Assembly: GCF_003116095.1 (NCBI RefSeq)
Contig: NZ_LGRA01000008.1
Location: 76,077 to 140,076 of the forward strand
Source of the DNA: Azospirillum sp. TSO35-2
Lineage (GTDB): Bacteria > Pseudomonadota > Alphaproteobacteria > Azospirillales > Azospirillaceae
DNA length: 64,000 nucleotides
Direction: 5' to 3'
Below are positions 53,078 through 62,428 of this stretch, one piece after another. Under the pieces are notes generated by a model. That model was not told the DNA's origin. It did not search any database and saw only the letters and a list, made by a program, of their open reading frames with translations. The translations under genes were made by a program, and so were the position numbers. The stretch's first letter is position 1. Each line of letters begins with the position of its first letter.

Positions 53078-53107
53078 CCCTCTCCCGCCCCGGGAGAGGG
53101 CTTTTCT
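53078..53107. repeat. GC hairpin between nadA and nadB
   Basis: CCCTCTCCCG and CGGGAGAGGG form a perfect 10-bp stem around CCC, with CTTTTCT on the plus-strand side. The T-run is on the wrong side for the nad operon, so on the nad transcript it is a hairpin without a T-run. It may tune nadB translation or be one copy of a short repeat family also seen near 50551 and 59071. Confidence 0.7.
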
Positions 53108-53113
53108 AATCGC

Positions 53114-54142
53114 TCACTTCGGCTTCACCGCCAGCATGCGCTCCACCGAGCGGCGGGCGCGGGCGGCCAGGGCGTCGGGGATTTCGACGCGCGGTTCCAG
53201 GGTCTGCAGCGACTCCAGGATGCCCGACAGCGTCACCGTCTTCATGTGCGGGCACAGGTTGCAGGGCCGCACGAACTCGGTGTCCGGCGACGCTGCGGCG
53301 ACGTTGTCGCTCATCGAGCATTCGGTGACCATCAGCACCCGCGGCGGCTTCTCGGTGCCGACGAAGTCGATCATCCGGGCGGTCGAGCCGACGAAATCGG
53401 CGGCGTCCAGCACGTCGGGCGGGCATTCCGGGTGGGCGATCACGGTCAGCCGGTCGAAACGGCGGCGGAAATCCTCGATCTCGGCGCCGGTGAAGCGCTC
53501 GTGCACCTCGCAATGGCCCTTCCAGGCGATGATCTGCACCTTGGTCTGCGTCGCGACGTAGGCCGCCAGATACTCGTCGGGCAGGAAGATCACCCGGTCG
53601 ACGCCCAGCGATTCCACCACCTCCACCGCGTTGCCCGATGTGCAGCAGATGTCGACCTCCGCCTTCACCTCGGCCGAGGTGTTGACGTAGGCGACCACCG
53701 GCACGCCGGGATGCGCCTCGCGCAGCAGGCGGACGTCGGCGGCGGTGATGCTGTCGGCCAGCGAGCAGCCGGCGTTGCGGCTGGGGATCAGCACCGTCTT
53801 GGCCGGGTTCAGCAGCTTCGCCGTCTCCGCCATGAAATGAACGCCGGCCAGCACGATGACGTCGGCGTCGGTCTGGGTCGCCTTGGCCGCCAGCGCCAGA
53901 CTGTCGCCGACGATGTCGGCCACGCCGTGGAAGATCTCCGGCGTCTGGTAGTTGTGCGCCAGGATGACGGCGTTGCGCTCCCGCTTCAGCGCGTTGATGG
54001 CGTGGATCAGCGGCGCGTGGAAGGGCCATTCCACCGCCGGCATCACGCGCTTCATCCGCTCGTAGATCGGCGCGGTCGCCGCCGCGACCTCGGGCGTGTA
54101 GGCGAGTTTGGTGGCCCCCGTCATCTCCGCGACCCCAGTCAT
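53114..54142 (-). CDS. nadA: Quinolinate synthase
   Basis: A 342-residue [4Fe-4S] enzyme that condenses iminoaspartate with dihydroxyacetone phosphate. Motifs are '[20 protein letters not shown]', '[20 protein letters not shown]', 'AGCSLADS', '[14 protein letters not shown]', '[20 protein letters not shown]' and '[15 protein letters not shown]', which supply the three cluster cysteines. ATG 54142 is the first start in frame; ATG 54124 is also possible. It heads the nad operon behind two palindromic operators. Confidence 0.96.
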   Translation of the reverse strand: MTGVAEMTGATKLAYTPEVAAATAPIYERMKRVMPAVEWPFHAPLIHAINALKRERNAVILAHNYQTPEIFHGVADIVGDSLALAAKATQTDADVIVLAGVHFMAETAKLLNPAKTVLIPSRNAGCSLADSITAADVRLLREAHPGVPVVAYVNTSAEVKAEVDICCTSGNAVEVVESLGVDRVIFLPDEYLAAYVATQTKVQIIAWKGHCEVHERFTGAEIEDFRRRFDRLTVIAHPECPPDVLDAADFVGSTARMIDFVGTEKPPRVLMVTECSMSDNVAAASPDTEFVRPCNLCPHMKTVTLSGILESLQTLEPRVEIPDALAARARRSVERMLAVKPK

Positions 54143-54159
54143 CGTGGCGCTCCGTTAAA

Positions 54160-54174
54160 TGCTCGTTTCGAGCA
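54160..54174. promoter_or_regulatory. nad operator 1 (TGCTC-N5-GAGCA)
   Basis: TGCTCGTTTCGAGCA, a perfect palindrome around a TTT centre, 17 bases upstream of nadA. With its neighbour it fits the TGCTC-N5-GAGCA type of site attributed to the NAD repressor NadQ in alphaproteobacteria; the factor is inferred. Confidence 0.75.
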
Positions 54175-54184
54175 AAACCATATG

Positions 54185-54199
54185 TGCTCGATTAGAGCA
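54185..54199. promoter_or_regulatory. nad operator 2 (TGCTC-N5-GAGCA)
   Basis: TGCTCGATTAGAGCA with AT-rich flanks that extend the symmetry (TATG on the left, TAT on the right). It starts 25 bp from operator 1. Two tandem copies in front of nadA suggest cooperative repression when NAD is ample. Confidence 0.75.
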
Positions 54200-54326
54200 T
54201 ATCAAGCGGAAAAATAACGGGCGCGGAAACAATCGGACGCCGGCGGTGTTGTGCCGGGGATGGACGCCACCCGCGCGGGCGTTCTGGGAACCGTCCTTTG
54301 GGGAGCCGTCCTTTGGAGAGCCGCCG

Positions 54327-54503
54327 ATGAAAGCCTTTCTCGCCGCCCTGTGCGCCATTGTCGTGCTGGCCGTCGGCGCGCGGGTGGCGCTGCCCGGCCT
54401 GTTCGCGCGCTCCGCCGACGAGACCTTCGCCAGCGTCGGCGCCCGGGTGGGGGAGGAGGCGTCGATCGAACACCGCAACTTCTCCGGCCGGCCGCCGCAG
54501 TGA
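54327..54503 (+). CDS. Small single-span membrane protein before the formate dehydrogenase genes
   Basis: A 58-residue protein with one hydrophobic segment ('MKAFLAALCAIVVLAVGARV') and a short polar tail ('SADETFASVGARVGEEASIE'). The segment could be an anchor or an uncleaved signal. The upstream 30 bases contain a direct repeat of GTCCTTTGG(G/A)GAGCC, the second copy of which supplies the GGAGAG ribosome site for ATG 54327. The frame is open to 54159 but the extra part looks non-coding. It may belong to the fdh operon; function unknown. Confidence 0.6.
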   Translation: MKAFLAALCAIVVLAVGARVALPGLFARSADETFASVGARVGEEASIEHRNFSGRPPQ

Positions 54504-54601
54504 TCGGCCTGCCCGAACGGGCAACCCCGATCGGAACGCGAAACAAACGTTCGTGTGCGGCGTTATCCGACTTCGGGCCCGCTGTGGCGAGCAGGAGTGC
54601 A

Positions 54602-55228
54602 ATGACGGTCCACGATCTGGGAAGCGATGCCGACGGCCTGTGCGCCGACGCGTTGCGGGCGGATGTCTACCGGCTGCTGGCGCTGACGCTCGCGGCGCCG
54701 CCCTCGGCCGAGCTGCTGGGGCTGCTCGGCGGGTTGAGCGGCGACGCGACGCCGCTCGGCCGGGCCTTCGACGATCTGGCCGCCCGCGCCCGCGCCACCG
54801 ACCCGCAGCGGGTGGAGCGCGAGTTCAACGCGCTGTTCATCGGCGTCGTCCAGGGCGAGCTGGTCCCCTACGCCTCCTTCTACCGCACCGGCTTCCTGAC
54901 CGACCGGCCGCTGGCGGCGCTGCGCGCCGACCTCCAGGCGCTGGGGCTGGAGCGCGCGCCCGGCGTGTCGGAACCGGAAGACCACGTCGCCGCGCTCTGC
55001 GACGTCATGGCCACCCTGATCCGGGAGGACGCCGATGGCGCGGTGCAGCGGCACATGGTCGACAGCCACCTGACGCCCTGGGCCGGCCGCTTCTTCCACG
55101 ATCTGGAGCGGGCGGAGGCGGCCGACCTCTACCGCCCGCTCGGCACCATCGGCCGCCTGTTCCTCGCCATCGAACAGGACGCCTTTCGCATGCTCAACGA
55201 CCCTACGCTCGAGGACGCCGACGCATGA
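54602..55228 (+). CDS. TorD-family chaperone for formate dehydrogenase
   Basis: A 208-residue all-helical protein of the TorD/DmsD group, which guards the Tat signal of a molybdoenzyme until its cofactor is loaded. Visible features are 'ADVYRLLALTLAAPPSAELL', 'EFNALFIGVVQGELVPYASF' (the family's 'E[FY]..LF.G...P..S.Y' pattern) and 'EPEDHVAALCDVMATLI' (EPxDH). Its client is surely the large subunit 260 bases downstream. ATG 54602 follows CAGGAG, and the stop overlaps the next start. Confidence 0.88.
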   Translation: MTVHDLGSDADGLCADALRADVYRLLALTLAAPPSAELLGLLGGLSGDATPLGRAFDDLAARARATDPQRVEREFNALFIGVVQGELVPYASFYRTGFLTDRPLAALRADLQALGLERAPGVSEPEDHVAALCDVMATLIREDADGAVQRHMVDSHLTPWAGRFFHDLERAEAADLYRPLGTIGRLFLAIEQDAFRMLNDPTLEDADA

Positions 55229-55422
55229 AGACGGAACCCGTTCCGCAGCTGCAACGCCGTGACCTGCTGAAATCGCTGGGGCTGGGGGCCGCCGGGGCGG
55301 CCGCCGCGACCGTTCTGCCGGGCGGGGAGGCGCAGGCGGCGGAATCGCCGCAGGAGCAGGTGAAGACCCGCTACCGCGAAACCGAACACGTCAAGCGCTT
55401 CTACGCCCTGAATCGCTTGTGA
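55225..55422 (+). CDS. Small twin-arginine protein of formate dehydrogenase operons
   Basis: A 65-residue protein matching the 'formate dehydrogenase region TAT target' family: 'LQRRDLLKSLGLGAAGAAAA' gives the twin-arginine signal, 'PGGEAQAAES' the cleavage site, and the tail 'TRYRETEHVKRFYALNRL' is the conserved end. Such proteins occur beside Nap/Fdh-type formate dehydrogenases; the role is unknown. It starts inside the stop codon of the chaperone gene. Confidence 0.85.
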   Translation: MKTEPVPQLQRRDLLKSLGLGAAGAAAATVLPGGEAQAAESPQEQVKTRYRETEHVKRFYALNRL

Positions 55423-55487
55423 GTTGAACCGCCTGTAAGCCCGATCGCCTGCAAGCGCCGCCCAGGGCCGCGCGCCGGAGACCATCC

Positions 55488-58385
55488 ATGCTCGTCAAAC
55501 GTTCGTCGGGAAAAACGTCGCGTGGCGGGTTGGCCCGCTCGCTGGCCGGGAGCCTCGATTCCGGGGTCAGCCGCCGCGGCTTCCTGCGCCGCTCCGGCCT
55601 TGCCGCCGGGGGCATCGCCGCGGTCGGCGCGTTGCCCGGCGCCATGATCCGCAAGGCCGAGGCCGGCCCGGTCCTGCCGAACGTCGAGGTGGTGACGCGC
55701 AAGAATGTCTGCACCCACTGCTCGGTCGGCTGCACCGTGATCGCCGAGGTGCAGAACGGCGTCTGGGTCGGGCAGGAACCGGGCTGGGAAAGCCCGATCA
55801 ACCAGGGCACCCACTGCGCCAAGGGCGCGTCGGTGCGCGAGCTGACCAGGGGCACCCGCCGGGTCAAATACCCGCTCAAGCTGGTCGACGGCGCCTGGCA
55901 GCGCATCGGTTGGGACCAGGCGATCGAGGAGATCGGCAACCAGCTGCTGGAGATCCGCAAGGCGTCGGGTCCCGACGCGGTGTTCTGGCTGGGCTCGGCC
56001 AAGTTCTCCAACGAGGGCGCCTATCTCTACCGCAAGCTGGCCGCCTTCTGGGGCACCAACAACGTCGACCATCAGGCGCGCATCTGCCATTCGACCACGG
56101 TCGCCGGCGTGGCGAACACGTGGGGCTACGGCGCCATGACCAACAGCTACAACGACATCCAGAACTCCAAGGCGCTGGTGATCGTCGGCGGCAACCCGGC
56201 CGAGGCGCACCCGGTGTCGATGCAGCACATGCTGCGCGGCAAGGAGCACAACCGGGCGCCCTTCATCGTCATCGACCCGCGCTTCACCCGCACCGCCGCC
56301 CACGCCACCGAATATGTCCGCATCCGCCCCGGCACCGACATCCCGATCGCCTGGGGCCTGCTGTGGCACATCTTCGAAAACGGCTGGGAGGACAAGGAGT
56401 ACATCCGCCAGCGCGTCTACGGCATGGACGAGATCCGCGCCGAGGTGAAGAAGTGGAACCCCGACGAGGTGGAGCGGGTGACCGGCGCCCCCGGTTCGCA
56501 GTTGCGCCGGGTGGCGGAGGCGCTGGCGAAGAACAAGCCCAGCACCGTCATCTGGTGCATGGGCGTCACCCAGCACACCGTCGGCACCGCCAACGTCCGC
56601 GCCCTGTCGATCCTGCAGTTGGCGCTGGGCAACATCGGCGTGGCCGGCGGCGGCGCCAACATCTACCGCGGCCACTGCAACGTGCAGGGCGCCACCGACT
56701 TCGGCCTGGATGTCAGCACGCTGCCCGCCTATTACGGGCTGGCGGAAGGGGCGTGGAAGCATTTCTCCCGGGTCTGGGACGTCGAATACGACTATCTGAA
56801 AGGCCGCTTCGGCTCCAAGGAGCTGATGGAGGCCAAGGGCATCCCGACCACCCGCTGGTTCGACGCCGTGCTGGCCCAGCCGGGGCAGATCGACCAGCCC
56901 AGCCCGTTGCGGGCCATGATGTGCTTCGGCCATGGCGGCAACACCGTCACCCGCATGCCCGACATGGTGAAGGGGCTGGAGAAGCTGAGCCTGCTGGTCG
57001 TCGCCGACCCGCACCCGACGACCTTCGCCGCGATCAAGGAACGGCGGAACGGCACCTACATCCTGCCGACCTGCACCCAGTTCGAGACCGACGGGTCGCG
57101 CACCTGCTCCAACCGCTCGATGCAGTGGGGGGAGAAGGTGGTGGAGCCGATCTTCGAATCGAAGGACGACTACACCATCATCTACCTGCTGGCCCGCAAG
57201 CTGGGCTTCGCCGAGCCGATGTTCAAGCACATCACGGTGGAGGACACCCGGCCGGTGCCGGAGGACATCCTGCGCGAGATGAACCGCGGCTGTCTCGCCA
57301 TCGGCGCCACCGGCCAGTCGCCGGAGCGGCTGAAGCTGCACATGAAGCATCAGGCCGATTTCGACAAGATCACCATGCGCGCCACCTCCGGCCCCTGCGC
57401 CGGCGATTACTACGGCCTGCCCTGGCCGAGCTGGGGCCATCCAGAGCTGAAGCATCCCGGATCGGCGGTGCTCTACGACACCTCCCGCCATGTGATGGAC
57501 GGCGGCGGCGTCTTCCGCGCCCGCTTCGGGGTGGAGCGCAACGGCGTCTCGCTGCTCGCCGACGGCTCCTATTCCAAGGGGTCGGAGATCGAGGACGGCT
57601 ATCCCGAATTCACCATGGCGGTGCTGCGCAAGCTGGGCTGGGACAAGGACCTGACGGCCGAGGAGATGCGCGTCATCCAGGCCATTGGAGGCAAGGACAT
57701 CGACACCGTCAGCTGGCAGACCGACCTGTCGATGGGCATCATCCGGGTGGCGCTGAAGCATGGCTGCGTGCCGCACGGCAACGCCAAGGCGCGCGCCGTC
57801 GCCTGGAACCTGCCCGACCCGGTGCCGGTCCACCGCGAGCCGATCTATTCGCCGCGGCCCGACCTGGTGAAGGCCTATCCGGCGATCGAGGACCGGCGCG
57901 ACTTCCGGCTGGTCCAGCTCGCCCGCTCGCTCCAGTTCCGGGTGGCCGACAGCGACCTGCGCCAGAAATTCCCCATGGTGCTGACGTCGGGCCGGCTGGT
58001 CGAGTATGAGGGCGGCGGCGAGGAAACCCGCTCCAACCCCTGGCTGGCGGAGTTGCAGCAGTCGATGTTCGCCGAGGTCAACAGCGCGGACGCCGAACGG
58101 CTGGGCATCAAGGATGGGGCGTGGGTCTGGGTCTATGGCCCGGAGGACGGCAGCAAGGCCAAGATGCGCGCGCTGGTGACCGAACGGGTGGGCAGCGGCA
58201 CGGTGTTCATGCCCTTCCACTTCTCCGGCTTCTGGCGCGGCGACAGTCTGCGCGGCAACTACCCGCCCGACACCGACCCGATCGTGCTGGGCGAACCGGC
58301 CAACGGGGTGACGACCTACGGCTACGACCCCGTCACCTTCATGCAGGAAACCAAGGTCACCTTGTGCCGGGTCGAGCCGGCATGA
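55488..58385 (+). CDS. Formate dehydrogenase catalytic subunit (Mo/W, cysteine type)
   Basis: A 965-residue molybdopterin enzyme that oxidises formate to CO2 at the periplasmic face. A twin-arginine signal ('VSRRGFLRRSGLAAGGIAAV') covers residues 27-58. Cys75, Cys78, Cys82 and Cys109 bind the [4Fe-4S] cluster ('NVCTHCSVGCTVIAE', 'GTHCAKG'). The metal ligand is Cys199 in 'HQARICHSTTVAG', where many homologues have selenocysteine. Pterin-binding motifs include 'VIVGGNPAEAHPVSMQHM', and the C-terminal domain has 'LTSGRLVEYEGGGEETRSNP'. With the beta and gamma genes it forms a membrane FdnGHI-like complex feeding the quinone pool. Confidence 0.95.
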   Translation: MLVKRSSGKTSRGGLARSLAGSLDSGVSRRGFLRRSGLAAGGIAAVGALPGAMIRKAEAGPVLPNVEVVTRKNVCTHCSVGCTVIAEVQNGVWVGQEPGWESPINQGTHCAKGASVRELTRGTRRVKYPLKLVDGAWQRIGWDQAIEEIGNQLLEIRKASGPDAVFWLGSAKFSNEGAYLYRKLAAFWGTNNVDHQARICHSTTVAGVANTWGYGAMTNSYNDIQNSKALVIVGGNPAEAHPVSMQHMLRGKEHNRAPFIVIDPRFTRTAAHATEYVRIRPGTDIPIAWGLLWHIFENGWEDKEYIRQRVYGMDEIRAEVKKWNPDEVERVTGAPGSQLRRVAEALAKNKPSTVIWCMGVTQHTVGTANVRALSILQLALGNIGVAGGGANIYRGHCNVQGATDFGLDVSTLPAYYGLAEGAWKHFSRVWDVEYDYLKGRFGSKELMEAKGIPTTRWFDAVLAQPGQIDQPSPLRAMMCFGHGGNTVTRMPDMVKGLEKLSLLVVADPHPTTFAAIKERRNGTYILPTCTQFETDGSRTCSNRSMQWGEKVVEPIFESKDDYTIIYLLARKLGFAEPMFKHITVEDTRPVPEDILREMNRGCLAIGATGQSPERLKLHMKHQADFDKITMRATSGPCAGDYYGLPWPSWGHPELKHPGSAVLYDTSRHVMDGGGVFRARFGVERNGVSLLADGSYSKGSEIEDGYPEFTMAVLRKLGWDKDLTAEEMRVIQAIGGKDIDTVSWQTDLSMGIIRVALKHGCVPHGNAKARAVAWNLPDPVPVHREPIYSPRPDLVKAYPAIEDRRDFRLVQLARSLQFRVADSDLRQKFPMVLTSGRLVEYEGGGEETRSNPWLAELQQSMFAEVNSADAERLGIKDGAWVWVYGPEDGSKAKMRALVTERVGSGTVFMPFHFSGFWRGDSLRGNYPPDTDPIVLGEPANGVTTYGYDPVTFMQETKVTLCRVEPA

Positions 58386-58408
58386 CGACGCGCAGGAGTG
58401 CTTGAGCC

Positions 58409-59044
58409 ATGGCCCGGATGAAGTTCCTGTGCGATTCGGAACGCTGCATCGAATGCAACGCCTGCGTCACCGCCTGCAAGAACGAGCACGAGGTGCCGTG
58501 GGGCATCAACCGCCGCCGCCTGGTCACGCTGAACGACGGCAAGCCGGGCGAGCGGTCGATCTCGATGGCCTGCATGCATTGCAACGACCCGCCCTGCGCC
58601 GCGGTCTGCCCGGTGGACTGCTTCCTCCAGACGGCGGACGGGGTGGTGCTGCACAGCAAGGACCTGTGCATCGGCTGCGGCTATTGCTTCTACGCCTGCC
58701 CGTTCGGCGCGCCGCAATACCCGCGCACCACCGATTTCGGCAGCCGCGGCAAGATGGACAAATGCACCTTCTGCGCCGGCGGCCCCGAACCCGACGGCAG
58801 CGTCGAGGAGTACCAGAAATACGGCGCCAACCGGCTGGCCGAAGGCAAGCTGCCGCTGTGCGCCGAGATGTGCTCCACCCGCGCGCTGATGGCCGGCGAC
58901 GGCGCGGTGCTGGCCGACATCTACCAGGAACGCTCGCTGCGTCGCGGCTACGGCTCCGGCGCCCCGGGCTGGTCCACCGCCTATGGCCGCAACGACCGCG
59001 GCTCCCCCTTCGCCCCCGGCGGGCCGGCCACGGGCGGGGGGTGA
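58409..59044 (+). CDS. Formate dehydrogenase iron-sulfur subunit
   Basis: A 211-residue electron-transfer protein with four cysteine clusters: 'CIECNACVTACKNEHEVPWG', 'MACMHCNDPPCAAVCPVDCF', 'DLCIGCGYCFYACPFGAPQY', and 'DKCTFCAGG' with 'LPLCAEMCSTRALM'. It would hold four [4Fe-4S] centres that link the catalytic subunit to the cytochrome b. It lacks the C-terminal membrane helix of E. coli FdnH. It has no signal peptide and would be exported with the catalytic subunit. It starts 23 bases after that gene. Confidence 0.94.
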   Translation: MARMKFLCDSERCIECNACVTACKNEHEVPWGINRRRLVTLNDGKPGERSISMACMHCNDPPCAAVCPVDCFLQTADGVVLHSKDLCIGCGYCFYACPFGAPQYPRTTDFGSRGKMDKCTFCAGGPEPDGSVEEYQKYGANRLAEGKLPLCAEMCSTRALMAGDGAVLADIYQERSLRRGYGSGAPGWSTAYGRNDRGSPFAPGGPATGGG

Positions 59045-59070
59045 GTGTCGCGCCGGAGCCCCCTCCCCAT

Positions 59071-59163
59071 CCCTCCCCCGCTCCGCGGGAGAGGGGGCAG
59101 GACGCTTGGTGAGGTTTCGCAAATGAGCGGCGGCAGTTCCCTCTCCCTCGAAGAGGGGGAGGG
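59071..59163. repeat. Paired GC hairpins inside the formate dehydrogenase operon
   Basis: First hairpin 59071-59095 (CCCTCCCCCGC, TCC loop, GCGGGAGAGGG, one mismatch). Second 59139-59163 (CCCTCTCCCTC, GAA loop, GAGGGGGAGGG). Flanking C-rich and G-rich tracts are also mutually complementary, so the whole gap could fold. It splits the beta and gamma genes and may lower or stabilise gamma expression. Confidence 0.7.
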
Positions 59164-59217
59164 TTAGGGAGGGGGCATTCGGTGCCCCCACATGAAAGAC
59201 CATTCCGGGAGACCACC

Positions 59218-60216
59218 ATGCGCCCCCTGCGCCCCCTGCACGCCTTGCTGCTGCTGATCGCCCTGCTGGCCGCTCCGACGTTTGCACAGGCCCAGCTCTA
59301 TCAGGTGCCCGGCCCCAGCTCCCCCACCACGAGGGAGCAGGTGCCGCTCTACGTCCCGCAGGACGACAAGGTGATCGGCCGCGTCAGCATCCCGGACGAG
59401 AAGCTGGCGGTGCTGGTCCAGCCGGAAGGGCGGGAGTGGCGGGAGTTCCGGACCCACACGCTGCGGCTGGTGATCGGCGGGCTGGCCATCGCCGTGACGG
59501 TGATCCTGGTGGCCTTCTACCTCTACCGCGGCACCATCCGCATCCATGACGGGCTGTCGGGCCGGCTGGTGCTGCGCTTCAACGGGCTGGACCGCTTCGC
59601 CCATTGGACGACGGCGGTCAGCTTCCTGCTGATGGCGCTGACCGGGGTGGTGCTGACCTACGGCCGGCCGTTGCTGATCCCGCTGCTCGGCCATCAGGCC
59701 TTCACCACGCTGGCCGAGACGTCGAAGTCGATCCACAACTTCGTCAGCGTGCCCTTCGTCGTCGGGCTGCTGATGATCATCGCGCTGTGGCTGCGCGACA
59801 ACATTCCGGAAAAGGCCGACTGGACCTGGATCAAGAGCGCCGGCGGGCTGTTTTCCAAGGCCGGCGGCCACCATCCGGAGGCCGGGCGCTTCAACGCCGG
59901 GCAGAAGGGGGTGTTCTGGGGCGTCGTCCTGGGCGGCATGGCGATGGCGGCCACCGGCTACCTGATGATGGTGCCCTTCGCCGTCAGCGGGATCGGCGGC
60001 ATGCAGATCCTGCACGTCATCCACGGGCTGATGGCGGCGCTGCTGATCGCGGTGGTCATCGGCCACATCTACATCGGCACCATCGGCATGGAGGGCGCCT
60101 TCGACGCCATGGGCAGCGGCGAGGTCGACGAGAACTGGGCGATCGAACACCACCGCCGCTGGTACAAGGAGCAACTGCGCAAGGGCTATGTCGAGGACCG
60201 GCAGCCGGCGGAATAG
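59218..60216 (+). CDS. Formate dehydrogenase cytochrome b subunit
   Basis: A 332-residue membrane subunit. A cleavable signal ('ALLLLIALLAAPTFAQAQLY') and a periplasmic stretch precede four transmembrane segments, among them 'LRLVIGGLAIAVTVILVAFY', 'TAVSFLLMALTGVVLTYGRP' and 'IHGLMAALLIAVVIGHIYIG'. Haem-binding histidines are plausible in 'NGLDRFAHWTTAVS', 'SKSIHNFVSVP' and 'LHVIHGLMAAL'. It would pass electrons from the iron-sulfur subunit to quinone. ATG 59218 begins the signal peptide. Confidence 0.92.
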   Translation: MRPLRPLHALLLLIALLAAPTFAQAQLYQVPGPSSPTTREQVPLYVPQDDKVIGRVSIPDEKLAVLVQPEGREWREFRTHTLRLVIGGLAIAVTVILVAFYLYRGTIRIHDGLSGRLVLRFNGLDRFAHWTTAVSFLLMALTGVVLTYGRPLLIPLLGHQAFTTLAETSKSIHNFVSVPFVVGLLMIIALWLRDNIPEKADWTWIKSAGGLFSKAGGHHPEAGRFNAGQKGVFWGVVLGGMAMAATGYLMMVPFAVSGIGGMQILHVIHGLMAALLIAVVIGHIYIGTIGMEGAFDAMGSGEVDENWAIEHHRRWYKEQLRKGYVEDRQPAE

Positions 60217-60410
60217 GCCGGCCCGAAGGCTGTGCCCGTGGTGTGTGGCGTCGCCGGCGGCACAATGGGTGGTGGGCGAACAATCGCCCCATCCACCCGT
60301 CTCCTTCCATAGTACAATTTACCGTGAGCCTCTCGAACGGGATTAATGGCGTCAGACAAACGCGCCAAACCGGAACCTGACCGGTTCGCCACACTGAGAG
60401 GAACGGCCCA

Positions 60411-61931
<1,521 letters not shown>

Positions 61932-61959
61932 GCGTCCTCCTCCCTATCGGGCAAATCTG

Positions 61960-61989
61960 GGCCGGGGGTGCGTACCCCCGGCCTTTTTT
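61960..61989 (+). terminator. Intrinsic terminator after the aldehyde dehydrogenase gene
   Basis: GGCCGGGGGT and ACCCCCGGCC form a perfect 10-bp stem around GCGT, followed directly by six T. It stands 28 bases past the stop and would uncouple DUF779 from the dehydrogenase, or act as a partial terminator. Confidence 0.92.
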
Positions 61990-62022
61990 CTTTCGTCGGG
62001 ATCGCCTATCAGGAACACCATC

Positions 62023-62400
62023 ATGACCGACCGCGTCACCGCCACGCCCGAAGCGCTTGCCCTGCTGGACCGCCTGTCGGCGAAGCATGGGCCTTTGGTG
62101 CTGCACCTGTCCGGCGGCTGCTGCGACGGGTCGGCGCCGCTCTGCCTGCCGCGCGGCGAGTTCCGCATGGGCGGGCGGGACCTCCTGGTCGGGCAGGCGG
62201 GCGACACGCCGCTGTGCATGGCGGATGACACCTTCGTCTGGTGGCGCAACACCCAGGTTATCCTGGGCGTTATCCAGGCGCGCGGCGGCGGCTTCTCGCT
62301 GGAGGTGCCGGACGGCGTGCGCTTCACCGCCACCGCCCGGCTGTTCACCGACGAGGAGCTGGCCGGCCTGCCGGAACCGGCCACGGCCGCCACCCTGTAA
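62023..62400 (+). CDS. DUF779 family protein
   Basis: A 125-residue protein of the DUF779 family. Motifs are 'ATPEALALLDRLSAKHGPLV', 'LSGGCCDGSAPLC' with paired cysteines, and 'WWRNTQVILGVIQARGGGFS'. The cysteines suggest metal or redox chemistry. It regularly follows acetaldehyde dehydrogenase genes, so a helper or regulatory role for that enzyme is likely but unproven. The start is ATG 62023. Confidence 0.9.
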   Translation: MTDRVTATPEALALLDRLSAKHGPLVLHLSGGCCDGSAPLCLPRGEFRMGGRDLLVGQAGDTPLCMADDTFVWWRNTQVILGVIQARGGGFSLEVPDGVRFTATARLFTDEELAGLPEPATAATL

Positions 62401-62428
62401 CGCGTTTCTTTCAGGAGCCGCTTCGACG

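Noticed and set aside
53078..53107. Intrinsic terminator ending nadA transcription
   Set aside because: The T-run follows the hairpin only on the plus strand, but the nad genes are on the minus strand; nadB needs read-through.
55401..58220. 939-codon open frame antisense to the formate dehydrogenase gene
   Set aside because: Same artefact of GC composition; the plus strand has every catalytic motif. Similar antisense frames at 8329-11073 and 18714-22319 were dropped for the same reason.
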